From Entomortierella parvispora (Eukaryota; Mortierellomycota; Mortierellomycetes; Mortierellales; Mortierellaceae), in the NCBI GenBank assembly GCA_963573315.1, contig OY752146.1, forward strand, positions 2,046,001 to 2,110,000: 64,000 nt of DNA, in the 5' to 3' direction. A program made the translations under genes and the position numbers. Shown here in pieces: positions 18,256-32,500 of the stretch. Under the pieces are notes generated by a model. The model worked only from the letters and a program-made list of their open reading frames with translations, was not told where the DNA came from and searched no databases. Each line of letters begins with the position of its first letter. Positions within the stretch are counted from its first letter, which is position 1.

Positions 18256-20923
18256 ATGATGCTCTACAAGCTGGTCGTTCTTGGAGTAAGTCGACCTCCG
18301 TTCCTTCCTTCCTTCCTCCTTCCTGCTCGACCGTTGGCTGTTAACGGTCTCTTCCTCTCTCGCTCATTGTCCCCGCCACGCCCCTCCTTGCCCGAGACCA
18401 AGAGATGACCATGGGCCTAGTTTCCATCTCGTCTTGAAACACATGCGTCAAGTGCGAGGACCAGCCACTAACTAATATCGCTCTTTCTCCCCCTCTCTTC
18501 CTCTCTCGTCTGTTCATTAATAGGATGGAGGTGTTGGCAAGGTATGGTCTAGTCTTTGTCTTTGTTGTTATCCTTCACCACGCAGTCGCTTGGGATCTTT
18601 GGACGAGGTTCTCCACGGTTGTATTAGGGCGTGGGTGTGCGAGTGCAGTGCAGTGCGAACAAAGCATGCATGCTGCCGGCCCCCCTCTAGCAGCCGACCT
18701 GCACCCGACATCCTGCCTTTTCTTGCTTTCGTTCTTGCTTTTCCCCCTTCTCCTCTTTCTCCTTCTGTCTCTCTGTCTGTCCGTCAACCCCTTGATCATC
18801 CTTTGCCAGCACATGTGTGCAATTCTAAAAACCGGATCTTTGTCTCAGTTGCCACCAAAACCTGCATCCTCGGGCCGCAGCCCGTCGATCTCTTCTTCTT
18901 TCCCCCCTTCTTTTCGTGTATATCGCCTTGGACGTGCCATACAAGCGATGGCATGTGCTCGTCTATTCCTTGGAGAGATGGACGTCTCTTTCTTGAAAGG
19001 TCAAAGAGGGCGGGAACAACAACAAACATACCAAAAAAAAGAAAAAAAAAAAAAAAAACCACATTTGCCCCACCCCTGCAGGTCCCTCGCCTCGAGCCAC
19101 CCCTGTCGTGGCGCAACCACCTGCACCGTTTCTCTCATCTACCTCTACAGGAACAGCATGACTGATATTTAACCAACCTTTCGTTCTTGTTTTTATTCAA
19201 TCGTCTCTCCATAGACTGCACTCACAATCCAGGCAAGTGCATCCTCTTTACAGTTTTCTGTCAGACGCAGGATAGATAATCTCTGGTGTAACTTGCAGCG
19301 GCGGAGCAAAACTCAAAGGGTTTTCAGCTGGACACCGAGCATTGGGGACACATGGGGGCATGGACACCGAGTTTTCTGTTATTGTCCGAGCAAAGCACAA
19401 ACGACCAAAGTCACGAGGGATTGCACAGCATTGCATACTGACTCTCTCTTTTCTTCTTTCTTGAACATGCCACTACTAATTCAACCTACAAACAGTTGTG
19501 CCTAAACCACTTTGTCGGTAAGTGGACCGACCGGGCAATGCATGGGATGGCAGCCATGGGACAAAAGCGACAAAGCAACTAACATATTTCCCACCTCAAT
19601 TCAATCCCGATTCGGTATCGATTGCGCTTATTTCTTTTGTTGTTGTTTTCTCTGCCGACTCGCTCTTGATGCAATGCTCCTTCCCGCATCAACAGAGGTA
19701 AGACTCGTGGAAATCAAACAAAAGCATGGGCCGTCCAACAGGACTGTTTTGCAACATGGCTAGGGGACCGAACAGAGCACGGAAGAGCAGCGGGAATGCA
19801 GGCATGGCTGGCCATGAGGCATCGTCTTTTTGACTCGTTCGGTGCAGACGGGTTGCCCACATCACAACTTTTTGCTCTTGTTGTTGTTTATTGTCTCTCG
19901 TTCTTGTTTACGACTCGATCCTTCTTTCTGCTTCCATCCAACACTCACTAATTGCATTTGACAAAGGCGAGCAGAGCGGTTTTGAGCATGGCGCTTCCTT
20001 GGTTGTTTTATATTTCGAAAACTGGGCTGCATGAGAGCCTTTTTTTCGTTCATATTCGTTTGAGTGGCGTGTTTGGGTGTTGAAACAGGGCTCGGACCTT
20101 TGTCTGGTAGAGCCGGCCTTGTTTTTTTTTGTCAATGCCCAGACGATCATGTTTCTAACCCATTTTTTTTTCTTTTTCTTTATGACTACTAGACATATGA
20201 TCCTACTATCGAGGACTCTTACAGGAAGCAGGTCGTGATTGATGATCAGTCCTGTGTGCTCGAGGTTCTGGATACTGCTGGACAGGAGGAATACACTGCA
20301 CTGAGAGATCAATGGATTCGGTATGTACCTTTCCAACGAATGGACCCCAGTAGCTCTCTAGGCTGTCTTTGACTGCTCAGACATTGTCTTTTTTTTTTTT
20401 TACTTTCATATCTCTCTCTCTTTTCTGTGGACGAGCTGTTATTCAATGCTCTCGTGCATGTGGGTTTGAGAGCCGCCAAAAAGAGAGAGGTTTTTTTTTT
20501 GTTTTACTGATGTTGACCATCTTCATATTTTTTCTTGTTCCCTTCCTCCCCCCCTCATCCTCAACTGAAACAATATGTAGGGATGGCGAAGGATTCCTTT
20601 TGGTCTATTCAATTGCAGCACGATCCACTTTTGAGAGGATAAAACGATTCAGGGACCAAATTGCACGCGTCAAGGATTCAGACCAAGTACCGTTGATGTT
20701 GGTCGGCAACAAGTGCGATCGGTTGCAGGAACGTGAAGTATCACGCGACGAAGGCTTTCAAATGTCGAGGATCTTGGGTTGCGACTTTACAGAGACCTCG
20801 GCCAAGACCTGTGTCAATGTCGAGCGCTCATTCTACAATGTTGTCCGAATGATCCGACAAGCACGCGATGGTGGAGCACCTCAAAAGGTGCCCAAGAAGA
20901 AGTCCAAGTGCACCATTCTGTAA
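18256..20923 (+). CDS. ras2: Ras-family GTPase (RasB/Ras2 type)
   Basis: Seven exons give a 186-residue Ras: 18256-18285 (30 nt), 18524-18541 (18), 19215-19232 (18), 19496-19517 (22), 19696-19697 (2), 20193-20320 (128) and 20581-20923 (343). All Ras motifs align with H-Ras numbering: P-loop GDGGVGKT (10-17), effector region YDPTIEDS (32-39) with Thr35, DTAGQ (57-61), NKCD, and ETSAK. The C-terminus has a Lys-rich stretch and CaaX box CTIL; Leu at X favours geranylgeranylation, so a membrane switch is expected. Such proteins act in morphogenesis and nutrient signalling. The [23 protein letters not shown] pattern matches the fungal RasB/Ras2 group. Intron 3 has a GC donor (GCAAGT). The 2-nt exon supplies the last two bases of the Glu30 codon; without it the frame breaks before Tyr32. 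The split 5' half is inferred from splice motifs and Ras conservation. Confidence 0.92.
19696..19697 (+). other. putative 2-nt microexon (AG) of the Ras gene
   Basis: The local sequence is CAACAG|AG|GTAAGA: a 3' splice site with a preceding pyrimidine tract, two bases, then a consensus 5' splice site. Exon 4 ends with an unpaired G (VG...) and exon 6 starts in phase 0 at ACATATGAT (TYD). Only G+AG = GAG (Glu30) links them and yields the conserved FVETYDPT. Confidence 0.75.
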
Positions 20924-21813
20924 TACCAGCATTCTCTCTCTCCCTCTCCCCCCATCCACCGCACACCTCGAACACTTATATTACTTTCTCTTTCTCTACT
21001 ACCCTTGAACAACAAACCAGTACCCCCACGTTTTTAAGTCCCCCCCTCCATTTGAATCGAGAGATGATACACCCTTTTTACCCTTACTCTTTGCTCAGCC
21101 CTCCTGAACGTTAGCCCCACCCATCCTATTACAAGTATATTATTCACCATATTTCGAACAATAAAACATAACATACCATTTTTTTTCAATTCTGCAACCT
21201 CCGCATGCCCCTTTCGCTTTGGAGCATCCATAATTAGGATTCCCCGACGAGTGTCCAAGCCCTACTTCACAGGAAGCGATGGCAGAGCGCCTTCCAAGGG
21301 GCTACCATAGTCATTTAGCAATGAAATTTTGACACGAGGAGACGCGTTTCCTATCTTTTGTCTGCTGTAAGAGAAAAGAGAGAGAGGGGGGGGGGGGGGG
21401 TGGTGGTGGTCACTCTTGTTGAAATGAAGGGTCGCATCCGAGTTTGAACAAAGTCTCAACACCCGTGTTCATTCCCATCCCTGGCTGACTCTTTCTCAAA
21501 GATCAGTCAGGTGGTGCTTTGGATGGTTGCGAGGGGGAAGGATTCTCAAAGACCAGCTGTAGGCCTTTTAGGATTGGTCCGTCTGGTGGCCCAACAGGAG
21601 GGATTCTTGACCCTTCATTAATCCAATCGGGAGGCGAGATTCAAGAAATCTGATCAAAATTTTTCGTTCCTGTCCCTGTAACATTTAGTGGCAAATTTCG
21701 AAAACTGTTATTTACAAATGTGTTTTATTATGATTTCGTGCCCTTGTTTGGAGTCACAGAGGAATGAAATAGTAATGTGGGGAGTGATAATGGGTGGGGG
21801 GCAAAAAAGTCAT
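20924..21813. other. convergent 3' region between Ras and enolase
   Basis: This holds the 3' flanks of two convergent genes. It contains a Ras-side AATAAA at 21160, a G run at 21388-21400 and no supported coding frame. Confidence 0.55.
21160..21165 (+). terminator. AATAAA polyadenylation signal, Ras gene
   Basis: AATAAA lies 237 bp past the Ras stop codon on its strand, within AT-rich sequence. Confidence 0.5.
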
Positions 21814-24183
<2,370 letters not shown>

Positions 24184-24899
24184 GGTGGAAGTGGAAGAGG
24201 TGGTTTAGGGTATGAGAAGAGGGAGAATGGCGAGATAAAGAAGAAGAAAAAGAAGAGAAGAGAAAAGAAGAGGAAAGAAGGACTATGATATACCCAAAAT
24301 TTGGGGGACGACAGTTTTGCTTATCAGTGGCGCGCGAAGAGCGAAGAAACCAACGTCACAGATCCGCGCTTCTTTCCCACGTCATTCGTGCGGGAAAGGG
24401 CGAGGTGGTCAATTAGAGAGGGTTGAGAGAGCGCATCCAATTACGTATGGAGACACAGAGGCAGAGAAGACAGAGGCAGGGGACCGAAAGTCCACTTTTG
24501 GAGCTTCGCCCGCGAGGCAAGGAGAGACGGAGCCCTGTCCCTGTCGAAGCAGCAGCAGCTGGCACTGCGAGAAAAAACCACAGCTCGTTTCAAGCAGGCT
24601 TGTTCGTTATCAAAAACATCATCAATAATAACAATTCCTCGTCTTCTTGTGTTCGCTACCAACGACGGGGCCCCTCCGCATCCCTCTCTTCTCTGCCTTT
24701 GTCCTTTGCATTCCCCATCTTCATCTTTTCTTTTAACCCCTTCTTCTTCTTCTTCTCGTCTCTTTCTTCTTCATCCTCTCCTTCTCCTCCATCCTGCTGC
24801 ATTCGTGTCATCTTTCTCCTTTCAGACATACCCACCGAAACAGACTAGGACTTCTTTTTTTTCCTTCCTTTTTTTTAAATCTTTCTCATCCCGCACACA
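24184..24899. promoter_or_regulatory. divergent promoter region, enolase / GRAM-VASt gene
   Basis: 716 bp separate the two start codons. The enolase side has a TATA-like TATATC around 24287-24293 (minus-strand GTATATCA). The right 250 bp are pyrimidine-rich on the plus strand, matching a leader for the GRAM-VASt gene. Confidence 0.5.
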
Positions 24900-27800
24900 A
24901 TGGCCGGCTCAATTCTTCCGCCGGTTGCTGCTACAGACCCGGCGATGCTTCTTCCGCAGGACCTTCGTTCTGCCAACCCCGCCGTCGGCCCAGCGAGTGC
25001 TAGTCCTCGTCTCCACCGCCACATGAAGAGCGCCCCTCTTCTTGTTCCTGAGATCCACTTTTCTCGCTCCTCCACTCCTTCTTCCACCCCACCTGCCTCT
25101 CCGAGATTCGACCATCGCCGAGGATACGACTCTAGAAGCCCTTCGCCCTCGCCCGTCATCACCGTCGCCACGGCGTCTTCACCTTTGAACTCTTTCACAG
25201 CCATCCCCAAAGACGGCCTTTTTGTTTCCTCTCCTTCTTCCTTCACTTCTGCCCCCATTATCGCCATCAACTCTGCTTACACCACGTCCACTCACAATTC
25301 GCTCAAAGCAGACCAACGTTCGGTCCGAGGCAACTTTATCTCTGCTCCAATTCTTCCCATCATCGACTCTTCCTCGCCTGACTTCTCCACTCCATCCTCA
25401 GCTCTCTCCCCTACTCCTTCGACGGTCAGTCGTGCTCCTGGTCAGGATCCCCCCTCCCGCCCAATGTCCATGTCCATTGACACTGCTCAGTGGAGCCACG
25501 GACCGGGCAGTTTCCCAGAAACCATCGCTGCCGCCTCTGGCGTTGACTCGACCACGTCCTCGATCTCTCAACGCAGCAGCCATGAAGGCGACGATCCCTA
25601 TGGGGCCAACATCAGCTTTGTGTATGCCAACGAGAAGCGCTTCTGCGATTACCACGCTCTGTTCAGAAGCGTCCCAGAAAAAGAAAAGCTGATCGAGGGT
25701 ATGTTTGCTAGTGCTTTTACTTTGTTCCTCTTTCCTCGAACTCTTTTCTTTGTTCTATTCCCCTCGCAAAAACCGCCAGCGAATTTGTTCCGCCATGTGT
25801 GACACCACTCTGACGAAGGTTGTAACGATGTGAGGGAGTGTGGAGGGGCTTGGCGAAGCAAAACTAGGGCTGTTTCCTTTTCTCCTCTTTTCAGTGTCCT
25901 TCAGATCAGAACGACAGTTTTCAAACATCCATCATTCCGGGATATTGAAAAAAATGTTTGGCGGCAGGGTCCAGGAAGAACCTGTTTATAGAGAGATCGA
26001 AGCGAGAAATATAGGGAATGGGGGTTACGTGGCGGAGGCAAAACTCCGTTCGCAGGAGTATTGTAATTTTCAAAAGGAAAAAACCCATCAACAAACGAGT
26101 CGCGTGAAAAAGTGGCGTGGTGCGAGAAAAGCAAGGGGGGGATCAAGAAATGAGGGGGGAAGAGAGTCTATTCGTTCGTTTTGCTTCCATACTTCAGGGA
26201 CCGTATGCCCCTGCGTTCTTGTCTGTTCTTGTGCCTGACCATGATCAACTGTGCATGCTGTCATTTTAGACTATGGCTGTGCGCTTCAAAAGGAAATCCT
26301 GGTTCAGGGTCGACTTTACATCAGCGAAGACCACGTCTGCTTCAATGCCAATATCTTTGGCTGGGTCACAAATGTAAGAAAACTGGGCCAAAAGCCAAAA
26401 GTGAAAACTCGAAAAATCTATGCATGTCAGCCGTTGCAATTGTTGACCGAGGGCGGAGTGAAGGGAAACAAATTGACCGAACCTTTTGTCTTTGTATTCC
26501 TTCATAGTTGGTCATTGCCTTCTCAGAAATCACTGCCATCGAGAAGCGGATGACGGCCTTTGTGATTCCCAATGCGATCAGCATCGTGACAGCCAATAAT
26601 ACCAAAGGCCATTTCTTTGCGTCGTTCCTGTCGCGCGATGCTGCCCATGACTTGCTGATGGCAGCTTGGAGAAAGTCTTTCCCGTGCGCAGCCAATGCCT
26701 CGGTGGCTTCCATCCACTATAGTAACCACACCAAGAACCGGTCCACGTTGACTGTGGGTGACGAAGACGACGACGACGCAAGGTCGTTTATCTCGGGCCG
26801 AGATTCCCGAAAAAACCGTCACCGACGCTCATTCTCGAACGCGTCTCAAGATGATCGGATTGGCGACTGGAACGATGATGAGGAAGGAGACCAGAGTGCC
26901 AATGGCTCAGGTCTGAGACGACGCGGATCTAAGAGAGCCGCGGTCAAAAAGCTTCTCAAAGGTAAGGAGCACGAAAGCAGGGGCAAAATGGGTGCTTGCG
27001 CTTCTCTTGAAAATTTCCTGTTTGTAAATTGCTTTGTATCCATTGTTGATTGACATTCTGTGTTTTTTTTTGTAGATGTTATTGCACCCATCATACCCGA
27101 CGACGACCGTAACAGTAAGTTGCATGCGGGATCACCCCCTCTCCCCCCCCCCTAATTTAGTCCGCCCTCGTGCAGTCTGCTGATGGGTCTGAGAACCATC
27201 GCGTCTTTTTTGACCTTTTGCGTCTTGTAACACCTTTTCCTTCCATCTTTTTTTGTGCTCGGCATAGGTTCTCTGTCACCTACGGGTAACAAACGCACAG
27301 GGCGCCCCCGTTCTGTTTCAGAATTACCGCCCCGTCCTACTTCCTTTGATGGAGCTGAAAAGAGGGTGTCCATGGGTGGTGGTACGACACGTACCTCCTT
27401 TGATCAGGACTCGCTCACGCCCTCTTTCCGACCCAGGTCGGGCACCGAATCCTTCCCTGCCCGACACACACCCATGGTCAATAATACGCCGGCATTTGTC
27501 CAACATTCGATGCCCGTTTTGAATATACCTCCAACCGTCTCCATCGTCTCTGGCGCAATACCCGCGGTGGCGGTCGCGATCAAAGGGCATGCACGCACCA
27601 CCTGTAAATGTTCAAAGGACGGTCGTCACTACGCCAACACTTATATGACCGAGACCTACCCAGGAACGGTCGAGACTATGTGGAAGCTCCTGTTTGACTC
27701 GAATTTATCCAAAGAGTTTTTGACTTCTGAGGCCATAAAGGGAGCGGACGTCCAGGAAGAGCCCTGGAAGGAAACAGGAGCCACGTCGACCAAGACCACT

Positions 27801-29075
27801 CGATACACAAGGTGGCTCGGGATGCCGATTGGACCCAAGACGACCAAGGCAATTTTGACCGATGTGTGTGAGAGCAAGAATTTTGACGACTATACCACGA
27901 CTGTCACGACGACCTCGACCCCAGATGTGCCGTCGGGTGGCAGTTTCACGACCAAAGTCCGGACCTGCATCACCTGGGCTGGTCCCAGTCAGATTCAGAT
28001 TGTTGTCACAGGGGCAGTCGAGTTTACAAAGAGCAGCTGGATCAAGGGTCAGATTGAAAAGGGTGCGGCCGAGGGTCTGACAGTGCATTTCAGGGAGCTG
28101 AACAAGACCCTGAGAAAATACATTGCGGCGCATCCGGCTGATTTCCCAGGGCCAGGCTCGGTCGCTACTCCTGCGACCGCGACGACGACCCAGACTTCTC
28201 AATCCGTGGTGGTGGTTCCTCAACCTGTACAGATCGAAGCTCACCCTCCAACCGGCCAGCACAGTGTTGGCGCCGAGGGCGAGAAACCACCACACCAGAG
28301 ACAGTCAAGAAGCGGGCCTGTTTCAAAGTCCAATCCTGTGGGACTCTTGGATGGTATTGGGTCCATCCTTTCCAAAGCCCTTGGTGTTTTCCGATCCCCT
28401 GGTCAAGAAAATGGAAAAATGGATGGTTCTCATCTGGCTCTGATCCTGGCCCTGGCCATGGTGATGTTGGCCAATATGTATATTTGGTTCCAGATCTCTA
28501 GTGTGACCGCCCAGATTGAGCGAATCCAAGGAGATTTGTTGAAAGGTCAAGGACCGATTCATACCACTTCCAAACAACAGCCCAAAGTCCACGTCCCTTC
28601 TGCAGGAGCTTCTACTGAAGAGTCCTTTGGATCAGGCAAAAGAGCTGATCGACCTCGCAGTGCCTGGTGGGATGTGGAAGAAGACCTTCGCGAACGTGAA
28701 TACGAAGAGGATGCGATGTGGGCTTGGTTGACGGAGCGTCAGGCGCGCCATCGTCAATACCGCCGTGCGAATGGATATTACCGACCCACGGAGACGATGA
28801 TCCGCTTGGAGAACAAGAAGCCGAGAACTCACAAGGCGATGGAGAATTATGATCCTAATGCTAATGAAGTGGCTGACGATTATGAGGAGGGAAAGGAGAA
28901 CGAGAAGGAAGGCGGGAAACCAATTTTGTCAGAGTCGAACGAAGCGAAACTGCAGGCTAGGATCCAAGAACTTCAAGATCAGCTTTTGGCATTGGAACGA
29001 CATACCACCGCGCTCAAGGTCGGCACTCGGGCGGCAGAGTTGGACCGGGAGCAAGATATTCCTGTGGAAAACTGA
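24900..29075 (+). CDS. GRAM-VASt membrane protein, Lam/Ysp-type sterol transporter
   Basis: Five exons fit in phase: 24900-25698, 26270-26373, 26508-26961, 27076-27114 and 27268-29075, giving 1067 residues. A Ser/Pro-rich N-terminus (1-245) leads into a GRAM domain (about 246-350; EILVQGRLYISEDHVCFNAN, then the AFSEITAIEKR strand). A polar linker follows, then a VASt/StART-like domain (about 577-745; YMTETYPGTVETMWKLLF, TRYTRWLGMPIGPKT, IKGQIEKGA). A single transmembrane helix lies near 851-875 (LALILALAMVMLANMYIW), and an acidic coiled-coil tail ends the protein. Yeast Lam proteins and animal GRAMD1/Aster proteins with this order sit in the ER at contact sites and move sterols; that role is inferred here. 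An unusual feature is the long C-terminal extension (about 190 residues) beyond the helix. The domain call is firm. Confidence 0.93.
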
Positions 29076-29505
29076 TCGGGGATGCATTTTCCCGGGGTTT
29101 TTCGATCCTCCATTCATTCTTTCTCTTTTCTCTTTTGAAAATGTAAATATTTTCGTTATTCTGCATCCTCTCTTGCCATGCAACGTCAGGCAAGAAATAA
29201 ACCAAGTGATCCAATCCTCACCCCCCAAAAACAAAAAAGTCCAAGCTCTTGGTTCGTGATCCGTCCTTGTGAATGAAAAAAAATCAACCTCGCTCTTTCA
29301 GCATGGAGAGATCAGATTTGCAAGGTAGGCCAGTCAAAAAAAGTTTTTGTCTGCAAAAGTTTTTTTTATTCCCAGGAGAACGTCTATGATGGAGAGGTGT
29401 AATTCTAATCGAGCTTGAAGGCAAGCTGTTTATTGAAAAGTGAAAGGAAGAAAAAGAAGAACAAGAGAGACAGAAAGGGAGAGGAAAGAGGGGGGAAAGG
29501 CCCTC
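29076..29505. other. convergent 3' region between GRAM-VASt and tomosyn-like genes
   Basis: This contains the AATAAA of the GRAM-VASt gene at 29196 and A/T runs; no coding frame is supported. Confidence 0.55.
29196..29201 (+). terminator. AATAAA polyadenylation signal, GRAM-VASt gene
   Basis: AATAAA lies 121 bp after the stop codon on the coding strand. Confidence 0.5.
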
Positions 29506-32500
29506 TCAGAACTCGTACCACTTCTTATTGGCGTTCTTTGCATTCAATTCCCGAGCCGCGGCCAAGAAATCGTGACTGGCCGATTCCATCTCGGCCGTCT
29601 TGTCGCCAAGTTGACCCAATCTCTTGCCACGTTCGTCCAGTCCTTGCAAGGTTTCGTTCATCATGCCCGCAATGCCCGCACCGCCGCCACCGCCACTAGG
29701 AGTGGAAGAGGGCTTGGGAGGAAGGGGCGGTGCCATGCCAGGCGGACCTTGAACACCTGCACGTTTCAATATTGGATTCACAGATTGATAGTGTTCTCCG
29801 CCTACTATGAGATCATAAAAAACAAACAAAGCTGGATTAGAATAGTAGATTGCAGCAATCCTCGAAACCACAAAATCGATAAGGAAAATTAAACGAGAGA
29901 GATAACAAAAGATAGCCATCCAAGAAGATCAAGGTTCAGGACGCGCGTTTCGGACCCCTGTGCGCTTCCTTTGATTGTTGCTGCCGTGTTTTGTGATATG
30001 GCAGGTCGCAGTCATAGATAAGAAGAGAAGAAGAAGCCCCTCTCCCCTCCTCCCCAAAAAACTCCTAATCTACATAGCGACAAAAGATCTACCATAGACG
30101 ATTAACTTACAGATTTCATCTAGATCATGTGGACTAAGAGACTCTTCCACCGTTTGACTGCTTCCAAACCATCCACGCGAGACGACCGTGGCGCCTGTAG
30201 GTCGAGGTGGAATCACTACGGAATGGTCGTAAACCTGCAGGTAAGAAACCTCGGCAACGTCTCCGCCTCGTGCAGGCCCAGACACTGTAGGCATGGTCTC
30301 TTGTCTCCATCCAATGGACGTTGGGATCCATCGATCGTGTCCCCAGAGACTATACATCCTGTACTCGTACTTCAGAATCGGGACAAAGATCCTTCCATCC
30401 TGCATGATCACACTCTCGCGCAGCCTCCAAGACTCCAGCACAATCGGCAGCATCAGTTGGCCTCCGTTTGGAATCGGCAGTGGAATCAACTCCAGCTTCG
30501 GGACACTGAACAAAAGAATCCGACCAGACTCTGTCACGCAGAGAATGCAGCAAGCTCCCTCGTGATATATCACGTTAGCGGCCATGATTCGACCCGTCTT
30601 TTTGGTCGAGACGCCATAAAGACTTTCCGCATCATGGGCCGACAAATCAATTTTTTGAATTCGTCTAGAGGTGCAGTTCATGTGAAGTCGGATCCCATGC
30701 TCGGTGACACAGACCAGGTAGTTGAGTCGTTGCTGAGCTTTAGACATGACTTTGTCCTGAGCCTCTTTGAGAGTAGAATAGATCGAAGGCTTGGTGTTGT
30801 TCTCTGAGCGAATGCTGGCGGAGGATTCAGAGAGCGAGGTTCTATGTCCTTGCTGTGTCCCTGGCAAATCATCGTTCGGGTATCGGACTGTCAGCGACTC
30901 ATGCGGTGGAGGCGGTGGGGATGGTCCTGTGGGGAGAGAAAACGACGACGCCGAGGTGCTATTGCTGGTGGCTGCTGTAGACACCGAGGAGAGACTGGAT
31001 GCAGACTGGGCAGCAACGTTCTTGGTCGCAGATTCAGAAGGTGAGAGCACGTTGATAACGGACGTATGGACTGAGGCATACTGTTCTTTAGTCTGGAAAG
31101 TCTCGACCTTTCTCACACGTCGTGGTTGCAGCATTCCTTCCGGCGGAGTAATGGTAAAGATCAAATAGATGCCTTCTGTTGAACCCGCAATTAGAAGCAA
31201 TGACGGAATTTTATCCTGCTCGCTCGTTGTGGAGAAAACAAACTGTAAAGTCGAGATGACAACACCGACCCGCTGCAATGCCTGAGCCTCGGCCTGAGAG
31301 AGGGTGTTGGGCTGAGCCCGGGTATTGCTTTGTACGCCGTCACTTTGCGCTGTAACATTCTCTCGATCCAGCATCACCACTATGACCAGCCAGTAGCAAA
31401 AGAATAAAGATGAGAAAACAGTCAAGGCTCATGACAAGGCAAACAGTATCAGAATCAGATTCGCCTACCCTTCAGATCTTCAACATGCAACACTCTCTGT
31501 GTTCGGGTATCTGAGACACTCAGGGTATAAAATTCGTCCGATACAGCGACCCTATCACAGGAACCATAGTCGGTAGTTAGCACCCTAGAGGATATAAAAC
31601 AAACAAACAAATTTCCTTCAATTTCCTTCCCACACTCACAGTCCACACACAGAGGTCGCCATGCAGTTGATCTTTCCAAGATGAGAAGTCGATTTGTAGA
31701 CGGGCGAAAATTCGGAATCGTTCGCCAGATTGGACTCAATAAATAGTGGGCGAGCTGGGAGCGATGGCGATGGCGCCCTTTCTGGTATAGGAGGAGCTAG
31801 GTCTCTGATGGCTACAGGAGAAATGGGCGAATATGGGATGAGGTGCTCCAAGTCCTCAGGCGGTGGTGATAGCGTGTCATTACTAACGCCTCCAGTATTG
31901 ATATTGATTGAAGGGTCGATTCCAGAGGTTGTGGTGTCCTGTGGAGCCCGAGCGAGTGGGGGAGAATCGTCACTGCTTGAAAAGTCGTGGTCAACTACAG
32001 TGCCAGCTCCATTCGAATCAGCAGCCAGCGGACTTGTTTCTCCAGGAGGAAGCAAGTCTTGTTGAAGGCTCTGTGTTGGATGTGCAGGAACTGCTAGTGA
32101 GGTCGGGTTCCATCCCTCTGAAGGTTTAGAGTCCCCTTCGTCAATTTTGTCCAGTGTCAAGGAGTCTCGCATGGCTCTTGCCAGCTCTGTCTCCGTAGCA
32201 GCAGCAAGGAGAGGATTAGCTTGACTTGAAATGCTGGATTGATGCGAGATGTCGGCACTACCAGGCACCGATCCTGAGATGCTTGATTGACGAGAAAAAT
32301 CTGCGCCGTTCGACAAACGACCATAAACCCAGTTACCATTCGAAAATCCAACAGCTAACACTTGGCTTTGGACTGAATAGTCAAAAGCGACGACGGAAGC
32401 CTGGTCCTTGAAAAACAAAGGTCCTAATTCAACCGTCAAATGATGCAGTGGTCGAAAGGATGCTCCTTCCCAGAATCGAACACTGCAATCCGCGTGTGCA

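Noticed and set aside
30127..30807. 226-codon plus-strand frame
   Set aside because: Antisense to the conserved tomosyn/Sro7 exon 5; no domain.
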